Source: an uncultured Granulicatella sp.
GTDB taxonomy: Bacteria; Bacillota; Bacilli; Lactobacillales; Aerococcaceae
DNA length: 64,000 nt
Reading direction: 5' to 3'
NCBI RefSeq assembly: GCF_938030755.1
Contig: NZ_CALHIF010000056.1
Location: 9,821-73,820 of the forward strand
A model generated the notes under the pieces. That model saw only the letters and a program-made list of their open reading frames with translations, was not told where the DNA came from and did no database searches. The first letter of the stretch is position 1. Each line of letters opens with the position of its first letter. The position numbers and the translations under genes were made by a program. This document shows positions 17,018-24,673 of the stretch, one piece after another.

Positions 17018-17566
17018 TTATTGAACTTCTTTGAATCCTTCTTTAACGAGGAAGTTTTTAGTAACTTCATAGCTTACTGTATTATCATCTTTTGGTTTAA
17101 AGCTTGGAACGATTTCTTTTAATTTAGCAAAGTCTGTTTTTGAATAGTCGACTGTGAAGTTTTGAATGACTTTACCATCTTTGATTTCAACTGATGAAGT
17201 GATTCCTTCTACTCCTTTATAAGCTGCAAAAGCTGCTTCGAGTTGTGTTTTGATTTGTTCTTCAGTAGCTTGAGTTTCCATTTCTTTCACATTGTAAATA
17301 TTCTCAGTCGTTTGTTTCACAAGAACGTCACCTTTAGAGTACATGATAACACGAGAGGTTACGCCTTTAGCAGACTGTTCTAACACTGTTTTCTTTTCAT
17401 CATCAGTTGCCGCAGTTGTTGTTGGGGCAGTTGTTGTAGCAGTAGTGGTTGTTTCTTTTGAGGTAGAGGATGTAGTAGTGGTTGTATTATTATCTTTTTG
17501 ACCACAACCAGCTAATACTAAACCTGTAATAAATAAAATGGCTAATACTTTCGATTTTTTGTTCAT
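17018..17566 (-). CDS. YehR-like (DUF1307) lipoprotein 3
   Basis: A 182-residue paralogue with signal peptide and lipobox LAGC (GLVLAGCGQK). A nearly pure Thr/Ser linker (residues about 28-55) follows. The domain reads IMYSKGDVLVKQTTENIYNVKEM...GVEGITSSVEIKDGKVIQNFTVDYSKTDFAKLKEIVP. It is close to copy 4 in the domain and to copy 2 in the linker, as expected from tandem duplication and drift. Its ribosome binding site (AGAAGAG) is weak and distant compared with its neighbours. Confidence 0.8.
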   Translation of the reverse strand: MNKKSKVLAILFITGLVLAGCGQKDNNTTTTTSSTSKETTTTATTTAPTTTAATDDEKKTVLEQSAKGVTSRVIMYSKGDVLVKQTTENIYNVKEMETQATEEQIKTQLEAAFAAYKGVEGITSSVEIKDGKVIQNFTVDYSKTDFAKLKEIVPSFKPKDDNTVSYEVTKNFLVKEGFKEVQ

Positions 17567-17601
17567 GATGTTGTTCTTACTCTTCTTTTTTTAATTATAG
17601 G

Positions 17602-17640
17602 AAAACCGGACGAAGAATATTATCCTCCCCCGGTTTTATA
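17602..17640 (-). terminator. Possible weak terminator between lipoproteins 4 and 3
   Basis: AAAACCGG and CCGGTTTT pair across a 20-base loop, but only a short T-tract follows on the minus strand. Read-through is likely, so it may be an attenuator or processing hairpin. Confidence 0.4.
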
Positions 17641-17648
17641 TGATCCTT

Positions 17649-18092
17649 TTATTTCTTTTCTTTGTATCCTGCTTTTAATAAAGATTCTTTAGAAGCTTTA
17701 AAGCTAATTTTATCTCCGTCACCAGTAAATTCTTGAGGGAAGGCTTTTCTTAATTCAGAAACCTTAGCTTTAGTGTAATCCACTGTTAGATTTTGAATAA
17801 GATTTCCATCTTTAGATTCAACACTAGCAGTAACGCCATCAACAGCAGTATATTTGTTATTTACTTCTTCGATTTGTTTTCTGGCTTCTTCTTCAGTAAC
17901 CCCTAATTTTTTTAAATCATAAGTATTTGTAGCAGTTTGTTTTGTTACTAAATCGTTATTATAGTAGTAAGTTAAAACTGAATTTACTCCATTTTGATTT
18001 AATTCAAATGAAGAAGATTCTTCTTTACCGCATCCTAGTAATACGAATAGTGCTGCGAAAAATACAGCGATTAATTTCAAGGTTTTTTTCAT
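17649..18092 (-). CDS. YehR-like (DUF1307) lipoprotein 4 (first gene of cluster)
   Basis: A 147-residue lipoprotein with lipobox LLGC (LFVLLGCGKEESS). It is the only one of the four with no Thr-rich linker; the DUF1307-type domain begins at once. It reads SVLTYYYNNDLVTKQTATNTYDLKKLG...AVDGVTASVESKDGNLIQNLTVDY, very like E. coli YehR as I remember it. The ATG at 18092 has AAAGGA 8 bases upstream; the ATG three codons earlier would overlap that site. A near-perfect promoter lies upstream, so this is the head of the cluster and may be the ancestral form. Confidence 0.82.
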   Translation of the reverse strand: MKKTLKLIAVFFAALFVLLGCGKEESSSFELNQNGVNSVLTYYYNNDLVTKQTATNTYDLKKLGVTEEEARKQIEEVNNKYTAVDGVTASVESKDGNLIQNLTVDYTKAKVSELRKAFPQEFTGDGDKISFKASKESLLKAGYKEKK

Positions 18093-18125
18093 GAAATTCA
18101 TCCTTTCAATTTGTAATATACTTGT

Positions 18126-18154
18126 ATTATAAATCTAAAGATTCTATTATGCAA
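18126..18154 (-). promoter_or_regulatory. Promoter of the lipoprotein cluster
   Basis: On the minus strand, TTGCAT (18154-18149) and TATAAT (18131-18126) are spaced by exactly 17 bases, about 35 bases before the first lipoprotein start. Confidence 0.75.
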
Positions 18155-18259
18155 GAATTTTTGTAAGATTCCTTCGAATAGGCTGTTAGAAGATAGTTCA
18201 TTGGTTAGAATGAAATACGGTATGTTATACTACAATTATCGTGAAATGGAGGAAAGAAA

Positions 18260-19300
18260 ATGAGTCAAACAATTGATTTCTTAAAAGAATTAGTAGCCAT
18301 TCCATCCCCAACAGGGTACACAAAAGATGTTCAAGATTATTTAATAGAAGTGTTAACGGATATGGGATACCAGCCAAAACGTACAGCAAAAGGACTGGTC
18401 ATTGTAACTGTAGAAGGAGCAAATGATAAAGAACATCGTGCAATTACGGCTCATATCGATACGCTTGGAGCGATTGTACGAGCGGTGAAACCAGACGGAC
18501 GTTTGAAGTTGGATCGTATTGGTGGTTTTGCTTGGAATATGATTGAAGGAGAAAATTGTACTGTTCATATTGCCGCAAACGGAAATACAGTTTCAGGAAC
18601 AATTTTATTACATCAAACGAGTGTTCATGTATACAAAGAAGCAGGCACGATTGAACGCAGTCAAAATAATATGGAAGTACGATTAGATGAGAAAGTCACT
18701 AATGAAAAAGAGACGAGAGCTTTAGGAATTGAAGTGGGAGATTTTGTTTCTTTTGATCCACGATTTGTTGTCACACCAACAGGATTTGTTAAGAGTCGTT
18801 TCTTAGACGATAAGGTCAGCGCTGCGATTTTACTTACCTTATTGAAAAAATATAAAAAAGAGGGAATCACCTTACCAGTAACGACTCACTTTATGTTTAG
18901 CTGTATTGAAGAAACTGGAACTGGAGCCAATAGTAGTATTCCTTCAGAAGTGGTTGAGTTTCTTGCAGTGGATATGGGAGCGATGGGGGATGACCAACAA
19001 ACCGATGAATATACAGTTTCGATTTGTGTAAAAGATGGGTCAGGACCTTATAACTATGATTTCCGTCAACAGTTAGTCAGTCTTTGTAAGGAAAAAGGGA
19101 TTCCGTTTAAACTGGATATTTATCCTTATTATGGAAGTGATGCTTCTGCGGCGATGAGAGCTGGGGCAGAAGTAAAACACGCACTCCTAGGAGCAGGAAT
19201 TGAATCAAGTCACTCTTATGAAAGAACGCATATCGATTCTATTGAAGCGACTCAATCTTTAGTAGATGCTTATTTATTAAGTGATTTAATTGAAGAATAA
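18260..19300 (+). CDS. M42 family metallo-aminopeptidase
   Basis: A 346-residue cytoplasmic peptidase of the PepA/FrvX (M42) family, which forms large tetrahedral dodecamers and trims peptides. Metal and catalytic landmarks are present: AHIDTLGAI (His and Asp region), FLDDKVSAA (bridging Asp), SCIEETGTGAN (catalytic Glu pair), AVDMGAMGDD (ligand Asp) and the final ligand in GIESSHSYERTHIDS. Substrate preference (Glu/Asp versus broad) cannot be told from this. The ATG at 18260 has GGAGG upstream. It is monocistronic with a strong terminator. Confidence 0.92.
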   Translation: MSQTIDFLKELVAIPSPTGYTKDVQDYLIEVLTDMGYQPKRTAKGLVIVTVEGANDKEHRAITAHIDTLGAIVRAVKPDGRLKLDRIGGFAWNMIEGENCTVHIAANGNTVSGTILLHQTSVHVYKEAGTIERSQNNMEVRLDEKVTNEKETRALGIEVGDFVSFDPRFVVTPTGFVKSRFLDDKVSAAILLTLLKKYKKEGITLPVTTHFMFSCIEETGTGANSSIPSEVVEFLAVDMGAMGDDQQTDEYTVSICVKDGSGPYNYDFRQQLVSLCKEKGIPFKLDIYPYYGSDASAAMRAGAEVKHALLGAGIESSHSYERTHIDSIEATQSLVDAYLLSDLIEE

Positions 19301-19307
19301 CCGTAAC

Positions 19308-19339
19308 CCTTCCCATAAATTTGTGGGAAGGGCTTTTTT
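19308..19339 (+). terminator. Terminator after M42 peptidase
   Basis: CCCTTCCCA pairs with TGGGAAGGG, followed by CTTTTTT. Confidence 0.9.
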
Positions 19340-19363
19340 GCTTCAAAATTTAGAATATCTTTG

Positions 19364-19392
19364 TTGACAGCACTCCCATCAAATAGTATACT
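19364..19392 (+). promoter_or_regulatory. Promoter of the histidine-triad gene
   Basis: TTGACA at 19364-19369 and TATACT at 19387-19392 are separated by exactly 17 bases. The operator-like palindrome at 19395-19415 starts 2 bases after the -10, on the expected transcription start. Confidence 0.85.
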
Positions 19393-19394
19393 CT

Positions 19395-19415
19395 AAAACG
19401 TAAAACTTACGATTT
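19395..19415. promoter_or_regulatory. Zur-like operator
   Basis: The 21-nt site has arms AAAACGTAAA and CTTACGATTT. The B. subtilis Zur box has arms AAATCGTAAT and ATTACGATTT around one base, so 17 of the 20 arm bases agree. It overlaps the start of transcription of a gene with four zinc-binding histidine triads. Repression when zinc is plentiful is the natural inference. The zur gene itself is not in this window. Confidence 0.7.
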
Positions 19416-19432
19416 AAGAAAGTGGGAGATGA

Positions 19433-21559
19433 ATGAATAAAAAAGAGAAGGTACTTCTAGGAGGGACAGTTGCCTTAGGGCTTGTCTTTACTTCAGGAAT
19501 GATTTTATCTAATCAACAAAATCAAGTGAATCAAGTAGCAGAAAGTACGGTTGAACAAACGACGATTTCTCCTGAGCAGATGGCGAAGTATGAACAAGCT
19601 GCAAAGGAAATTAAAGATAATAAACCTAAAACAATTGTGGGAGAAGTTTTTGAAAATGGGTATCTAAAGAAACATGGAGACCATTACCATTTTGTATTTG
19701 GGACTCCACCTTCTGATGCGATTTATGAGCAGAAGAAACAAATTAGCCAAAGCAACCATTCAGATGATGATTATGTTTTTAATCCAAAAGATATTGTGAG
19801 TGAAAATGAATTAGGGTTTGTGGTGAGACACGGTGATCACTATCACTTTATTTATCGTTCACAACTGGCAAATGCTCAAACTGTTACTAGAGAAGATGAA
19901 ACGGGGAAAAAACGGACTTGTAAATTACTCCGAATTCCTCATGGGGATCATTTCCATGATGTACTAGACTGCGGGGATGGAACTGCTCATTATAGTTTTG
20001 ATGATGAACCTACCTCTCATCCTGGAGGCGGAACGAGTGGAACCGTTGCTGCAGCCTCTACTCCTTCAAGACAACATCAAAATAGTACGACTACAACACC
20101 TACTGTTCAAACGTCTACTTCAGATATGACGACACCAGGGGACAAAGAATTAACTTTACAATCTCCTGAAATTCAAAAATATTTGGATTATATTACGTAT
20201 GCATATGGCGTAGAAAGAGATAGTATCAAATTTGAATCAGTCACTAATGATCAAGGTGAATATATTGGAAAAGTATTTGCCTTTCAAAATATGGAACAAG
20301 GGCAAGATAAAAATCATATCCATCCTTGGGTTATTCCATTGAAACGATTTGAAGTACCAAATTCTGATCCGTCGATTCCTGCTGAAGTGAGACTTTCACA
20401 GGAAATTGATTTGATTGCACGTCGTATGGGAATCTCTCGTACAGCGATTCGTATTGTCAATGGACGTTTTGATATTCCACATGGTGACCATAGTCATTCA
20501 ATGAATATCGTGAATAAAGATGGGATTGAAGCCTACGAAAAAAATAAATTACCAGGAATCGTACCACCATTTGTGGCAGGGGATTTGAATCAAGAAGAAG
20601 TGTTTCAAAAAATTGACGAGGTGAAAACTCGCGCCCAAGAGAAATACAAAGAAGATCCAGTTACTTTAAATCGAATCTTAGTGGCTTTAAATGAATATAA
20701 AGAGCAAGTACAACAAAAAGGAAATTCAACGGAAGGCTTTATGAAAGGACTAGAAAACTTTGAAAAGAAAGTCGTGAATAAAGAACAAGATGTTGAAATT
20801 TCGATAACACCACAAGAGCAGAAAATGAATGCAACTCATGAAGATACAATTCGTAAGATTAGTGAGTTATCATTGAAAGACTACGGAGTTACGGCTGATG
20901 AGCTAAAAGATTTGGCTACAAAAGCAAGAGAAAGTGGAAAAGAAGCGCAAGTGAATGCAATTGCTTCGTTAATTCAAGCATTACGGGATGCCAATGACCG
21001 CATTAGTATTGAAGGCATGCGCTATTTATACTTCTTTACGCAACATGTATTAGACAAAGAATTGCCAGCAGCTTTAAGAGAAGAGGTAGCTAGTCTCATC
21101 AAACGATATATGGGATCTCGTTTGAACTTTGGAACAACGGCTGTTGAAGCGCTTATTATTGAATCTTATCGTACTAAATTAGCTATTAAAGAAGCGCATG
21201 CGAACTTTAATGGCAAAGTAGACGGTGCAATCGGTAAGAATCTAAAAGACATTATGACACCGGCTTCTGCGGATGAACTAAGTGTCTTAGAGGAAGCCAA
21301 AGACTTCTCTGAAGGGACTTTAGATGATGCGGATAAAGATAATAGTATTCCAAAGAGCTCTATTTTAGATCAAAAAGAAGAAGAAAAATCTACTGAAGCA
21401 ACAACAGTGTCATTAAGCACTTCAGAGACAACATCTACTTCTACGGAGGAGAGTACTGAGGAAAAGAGCACTAGTGCTCCTGAAACAGAAGCTTCAACCT
21501 CTCAAGAAGTTACAACAGAAGCTCGTAGTGATACGACGAGTGAGTCCACGCAAAAATAG
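19433..21559 (+). CDS. Histidine-triad (Pht-like) surface zinc-binding protein
   Basis: A 708-residue secreted or membrane-tethered protein of the streptococcal Pht type. Members bind zinc, hand it to the AdcA/ZnuA uptake system and may bind complement factor H. An N-terminal hydrophobic segment (residues 7-27) acts as signal or anchor; there is no lipobox. Four triads are visible: HGDHYH at 81-86 and 133-138, HGDHFH at 170-175 and HGDHSH at 350-355, plus HIHPW at 295-299. A Thr/Ser linker spans about 205-235. Residues about 385-640 look helical, and the tail is Ser/Thr/Glu-rich. It has no LPXTG sorting signal. Cys163 and Cys180 could form a disulfide around the third triad. Confidence 0.88.
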   Translation: MNKKEKVLLGGTVALGLVFTSGMILSNQQNQVNQVAESTVEQTTISPEQMAKYEQAAKEIKDNKPKTIVGEVFENGYLKKHGDHYHFVFGTPPSDAIYEQKKQISQSNHSDDDYVFNPKDIVSENELGFVVRHGDHYHFIYRSQLANAQTVTREDETGKKRTCKLLRIPHGDHFHDVLDCGDGTAHYSFDDEPTSHPGGGTSGTVAAASTPSRQHQNSTTTTPTVQTSTSDMTTPGDKELTLQSPEIQKYLDYITYAYGVERDSIKFESVTNDQGEYIGKVFAFQNMEQGQDKNHIHPWVIPLKRFEVPNSDPSIPAEVRLSQEIDLIARRMGISRTAIRIVNGRFDIPHGDHSHSMNIVNKDGIEAYEKNKLPGIVPPFVAGDLNQEEVFQKIDEVKTRAQEKYKEDPVTLNRILVALNEYKEQVQQKGNSTEGFMKGLENFEKKVVNKEQDVEISITPQEQKMNATHEDTIRKISELSLKDYGVTADELKDLATKARESGKEAQVNAIASLIQALRDANDRISIEGMRYLYFFTQHVLDKELPAALREEVASLIKRYMGSRLNFGTTAVEALIIESYRTKLAIKEAHANFNGKVDGAIGKNLKDIMTPASADELSVLEEAKDFSEGTLDDADKDNSIPKSSILDQKEEEKSTEATTVSLSTSETTSTSTEESTEEKSTSAPETEASTSQEVTTEARSDTTSESTQK

Positions 21560-21620
21560 TGGGAAAGAATAAGGAAATTGGGAATCAATCTCCTAAATTA
21601 AAAGGAAGAAAATATGAATG

Positions 21621-21670
21621 AAAAGCATGTCAAATGGTCTATTTTGGAACTTTGACATGCTTTCCTTTTA
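21621..21670 (+). terminator. Terminator after the histidine-triad gene
   Basis: AAAGCATGTCAAA (21622-21634) pairs perfectly with TTTGACATGCTTT (21651-21663), followed by CCTTTT. Confidence 0.85.
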
Positions 21671-21728
21671 GTCGAGAATAGAAATTATGTTATACTAATA
21701 CAGCATTCTATACGAAGGAGGGGTTTAA

Positions 21729-22628
21729 ATGAGCGTAATGCACTTTGGAGATAATACTTGGATTAATATCAATTCAGATTTGATTAGTGAATACTCATCC
21801 ATTTATGATACGTATGAAATCGATGATGAAATGATTGAATATGCACTGGATAAAAATGAGCGAGCACATATGGAATACAACCGTCGAACGAAAACGCTGG
21901 TTGTTATTTATAATGTATTAAACTTGTCTAAAGAAGAGAACCACTATGAAACGATTCCATTAACATTCATTGTTCGTCAAAATCAAATTGTCACGATTTC
22001 AAATAGTCAAAATGAATACATTATCGATGCGATTGTAGAAGAGTTGGAAGAGAATCTTCATTGGAATGTGTTTAATCTTTTATTGCATAGCCTTTTTGTC
22101 ATTTCGGAGCATTACTTCCCAGTAATTGAAAAATTAAATAAAGAACAGCAAAATATTAGCAAACTCCTTCGAAAGAAAACGACTAAGAATAATTTATTTG
22201 CACTTTCTGATTTGGAAATTGGTGGAATGTATTTAGTATCTGCCACTAAGCAAAATGCAGTTGTATTAGAGCAATTGAAAACGCAACAAGCCTTTAAAGA
22301 ATTCGATGATTTTGAAAGAGAGCAATTGGAAGACAATATTATCGAAGCAAAACAATTAGTTGAGATGACAGATTTACATCTTCAAATTTTAAGACAAATT
22401 TCTGGAACGTATAATAATGTTTTGAATAATAATTTGAATGATACGATGAAATTTTTAACAGTCATCTCGATTTTGATGACCATTCCAGATATTGTGACAG
22501 GATTTTTTGGAATGAACGTTCAAATTCCTTTGACGGAACTACGATATGGATGGGCCATTATTCTCTTCATCATTGCACTCGGTTGGATGGGTGCACTCAA
22601 AGTGATTCAAAAGCTAATGAAAGATTAA
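21729..22628 (+). CDS. corA: CorA family divalent cation transporter
   Basis: A 299-residue magnesium (or cobalt/nickel) channel of the inner membrane. The N-terminal two-thirds is the cytoplasmic domain with a long charged helix region. Two C-terminal membrane helices flank the signature GMN (in GFFGMNVQIP), and the tail is basic (KVIQKLMKD). Length is normal. The loop after GMN reads VQIPLTE rather than the common VEGP-like form, a frequent variation. GAAGGAGG precedes the ATG. An extended -10 (TGTTATACT) lies about 30 bases upstream. Monocistronic. Confidence 0.93.
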   Translation: MSVMHFGDNTWININSDLISEYSSIYDTYEIDDEMIEYALDKNERAHMEYNRRTKTLVVIYNVLNLSKEENHYETIPLTFIVRQNQIVTISNSQNEYIIDAIVEELEENLHWNVFNLLLHSLFVISEHYFPVIEKLNKEQQNISKLLRKKTTKNNLFALSDLEIGGMYLVSATKQNAVVLEQLKTQQAFKEFDDFEREQLEDNIIEAKQLVEMTDLHLQILRQISGTYNNVLNNNLNDTMKFLTVISILMTIPDIVTGFFGMNVQIPLTELRYGWAIILFIIALGWMGALKVIQKLMKD

Positions 22629-22668
22629 AAAAGAGCAACTTCCCTTATTGAGGAAGTTGCTCTTTTGC
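22629..22668. terminator. Bidirectional terminator between corA and rnhC
   Basis: AAAAGAGCAACTTCC pairs with GGAAGTTGCTCTTTT. It serves two convergent genes, and its right end touches the rnhC stop codon. Confidence 0.88.
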
Positions 22669-23582
22669 TATTTCATCCGTTTTGCTTTTTCAGTATTGGC
22701 AAAGTGAATTTTTGCGACTTTACGTAAAGTATCCATTCCGTTGTGTTTAAGAATTTTTGCTGCTATTTGATCCACATTGCTTCCTGCACCACTTGGTAGT
22801 TTATACCCGAATTCTGCACTCAATGAGTCTAAACCATCCAGGAAAGCGCATCTAGCAATCATTGATGCCGCTGCTACTGCGATATGATGGCTTTCGCCTT
22901 TTGTAATAAAGTACGTTTTATTTTTATCGACTAAAGGCTGCCCTTTTAAATAACGATAATATAATTCTGGCTTACAAAATTGATCGATTAAATACCCTTC
23001 AGGAGATTCCGGCATGATGTTTTCACTTAAGAGACGTAGGGCTTGATTGTGAAGAAGAGCCTTCATTTCATTTAAGTTTTTGACTTGTTGAACCTCATTG
23101 TATTTTTGGGGCCAAAGCGTCAATAATTTATAAGGAATGACCTCTTTAATTTTAGGAACGAGAGCTCGGATTTGTTCATCCGTTAAATCTTTAGAGTCTT
23201 TAACCCCCATTTTTTTAAGAAGTGGGATATGTTCTTTTGAAACGTAAGCACTGGCAACGGTTAAAGGACCAAAGTAAGCTCCGTTTCCAACTTCATCGCT
23301 ACCCATGACGCTCCAAGAAGAAAAATTCTTTGGAAGAGAAGGCTCGTCTTTTGATTTTCCTTCAAATGTTTCCATCAAAGGTTCCAGCTGATTATTTTGA
23401 ATAAACTCTTCAATGCCTTTTCCTTGGAATAGCACTTTACCAGATTGATAGGCAGTAATGGTTAACCCATCAATCTTCAACCTTAAAACAGCGTGTGGAG
23501 GAGGGGACTGTACATATGAAGGATATTTTGCTTCTAATGCGGAAACCTGTTTGGCTGAAAGTGTTAATGTTAATGAATTCAT
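22668..23582 (-). CDS. rnhC: Ribonuclease HIII
   Basis: A 304-residue endonuclease that cuts the RNA strand of RNA-DNA hybrids. It has an N-terminal TBP-like substrate-binding domain (about residues 1-85) and a type 2 RNase H core beginning MGSDEVGNGAYFGPL, with Asp96 and Glu97 as the catalytic pair. It continues through GVKDSKDLTDEQI and AAASMIARCAFL. The start at 23582 has AAGGAGG 6 bases upstream. The longer in-frame start is unsupported. It is divergent from zapA-cvpA-mutS2, an arrangement common in Firmicutes. Confidence 0.95.
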   Translation of the reverse strand: MNSLTLTLSAKQVSALEAKYPSYVQSPPPHAVLRLKIDGLTITAYQSGKVLFQGKGIEEFIQNNQLEPLMETFEGKSKDEPSLPKNFSSWSVMGSDEVGNGAYFGPLTVASAYVSKEHIPLLKKMGVKDSKDLTDEQIRALVPKIKEVIPYKLLTLWPQKYNEVQQVKNLNEMKALLHNQALRLLSENIMPESPEGYLIDQFCKPELYYRYLKGQPLVDKNKTYFITKGESHHIAVAAASMIARCAFLDGLDSLSAEFGYKLPSGAGSNVDQIAAKILKHNGMDTLRKVAKIHFANTEKAKRMK

Positions 23583-23720
23583 AGTAATCCTCCTTGTTCT
23601 TTCTAAGAATACCATGAGAACATTTATTCGTCTACTCCTTCAAAAAGAGGATTATTCGTGTTTTTTTGCTCAAAAAATGGTAGAATAAGATGATATTATG
23701 AGGAATGGAGATGATCTATT

Positions 23721-24077
23721 GTGAAACAACCGAAATCAAGAGTTAAAGCAGTCATTGCCGGCAAATCCTATACGATTATTGGGAAAAAGTCTCAACAAGA
23801 AATGCAAAGTATTGTGAGAGTCTTACAAGAGCAATTAGATCAAATCACCCGAGTATCAGACAAATTATCGAATGAAGAAGTGGCACTCCTAGCAGCGATC
23901 AATGCTATTTCAAATCAATTCGAAAAACAAGAAGAAGTCGTCGCATTGAAAAAGCGAGTAGAGCAGTTAGAAAAAGAAGTGCAAAATGCGCATCATAAGC
24001 GACCTTCCATTGACTCAAAAAGAAAAAAAGAATTAGAAAAACAATTTGAATTGCAACAAGATTTGTTGAGAAGGTAG
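23721..24077 (+). CDS. zapA: Cell division protein ZapA
   Basis: A 118-residue FtsZ-ring stabiliser. The N-terminal beta-hairpin region (KAVIAGKSYTIIGKKSQQEMQSIVRVL) is followed by a long coiled coil (residues about 35-115, QLEKEVQNAHHKR). Length is typical. It starts with GTG, 13 bases after GGAG, so expression may be modest. cvpA follows 5 bases after the stop, forming an operon. Confidence 0.88.
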   Translation: MKQPKSRVKAVIAGKSYTIIGKKSQQEMQSIVRVLQEQLDQITRVSDKLSNEEVALLAAINAISNQFEKQEEVVALKKRVEQLEKEVQNAHHKRPSIDSKRKKELEKQFELQQDLLRR

Positions 24078-24082
24078 GGTTT

Positions 24083-24619
24083 ATGATTACACTAATCATT
24101 TTATTTTATTTAATCGTTGGAATCTATACGGGCGCTCGTAGAGGATTAACATTACAATTAGTTTATATTGCAGGTTACTTTATTACGTTTTTAGTGGCAG
24201 TATTTACTCATGAAAAGCTAGCTAAATTTTTATCAGTATTTATTCCGTATCCGTCCTATGTTCCAGGAAATCATTTAGCAATTTTTTCTCAAGAACAAGC
24301 AATGAATTTAGACCAATCATTTTATAGATTGATTTCATTTTTAGTGATTATGATTTTAGGATGGTTAGTGGTTCGTTTCCTAGGATATATTGCTAGCGAA
24401 TTAACATTTTTACCGTTATTAAAACAATTTAATACGATTAGCGGTGCGGCATTAGGATTCGTTATGAACTATTTATTTATTTATTTCGTGCTTTACGCGA
24501 TTGCGATGATTCCACTGGCTCCAGCACAAAAAATGATTGAAGGCGGATTGCCAAACTTTATTATTACCAAAACTCCAATTGTGACACAAATTGTTTCAAG
24601 TTGGTTATTACCTAAATAA
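24083..24619 (+). CDS. CvpA family membrane protein
   Basis: A 178-residue protein with four predicted membrane helices (about residues 2-20, 25-45, 85-105 and 120-145) and the family start LIILFYLIVGIYTGARRGLTLQL. CvpA proteins were first linked to colicin V production and purine supply, but their true role is unclear. It sits between zapA and mutS2, the usual place in Firmicutes. A terminator-like hairpin follows the stop. Confidence 0.88.
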   Translation: MITLIILFYLIVGIYTGARRGLTLQLVYIAGYFITFLVAVFTHEKLAKFLSVFIPYPSYVPGNHLAIFSQEQAMNLDQSFYRLISFLVIMILGWLVVRFLGYIASELTFLPLLKQFNTISGAALGFVMNYLFIYFVLYAIAMIPLAPAQKMIEGGLPNFIITKTPIVTQIVSSWLLPK

Positions 24620-24626
24620 AAACGAG

Positions 24627-24657
24627 AGCGTGGAACAGATTTGTTCCACGTTTTTTC
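24627..24657 (+). terminator. Terminator-like hairpin between cvpA and mutS2
   Basis: CGTGGAACA (24629-24637) pairs with TGTTCCACG (24642-24650), followed by six T residues. mutS2 begins 24 bases later, so some read-through is likely. Confidence 0.8.
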
Positions 24658-24673
24658 AGAAAGAAGGACTGTT

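Noticed and set aside
16690..17034. 114-codon plus-strand frame in the lipoprotein cluster
   Set aside because: Its Cys/Ser-rich product is the antisense reading of Thr/Ala-rich linkers; low complexity and no start signal.
24641..24673. Upstream TTG start for mutS2
   Set aside because: It lies in the terminator hairpin; the ATG at 24674 has a ribosome binding site.
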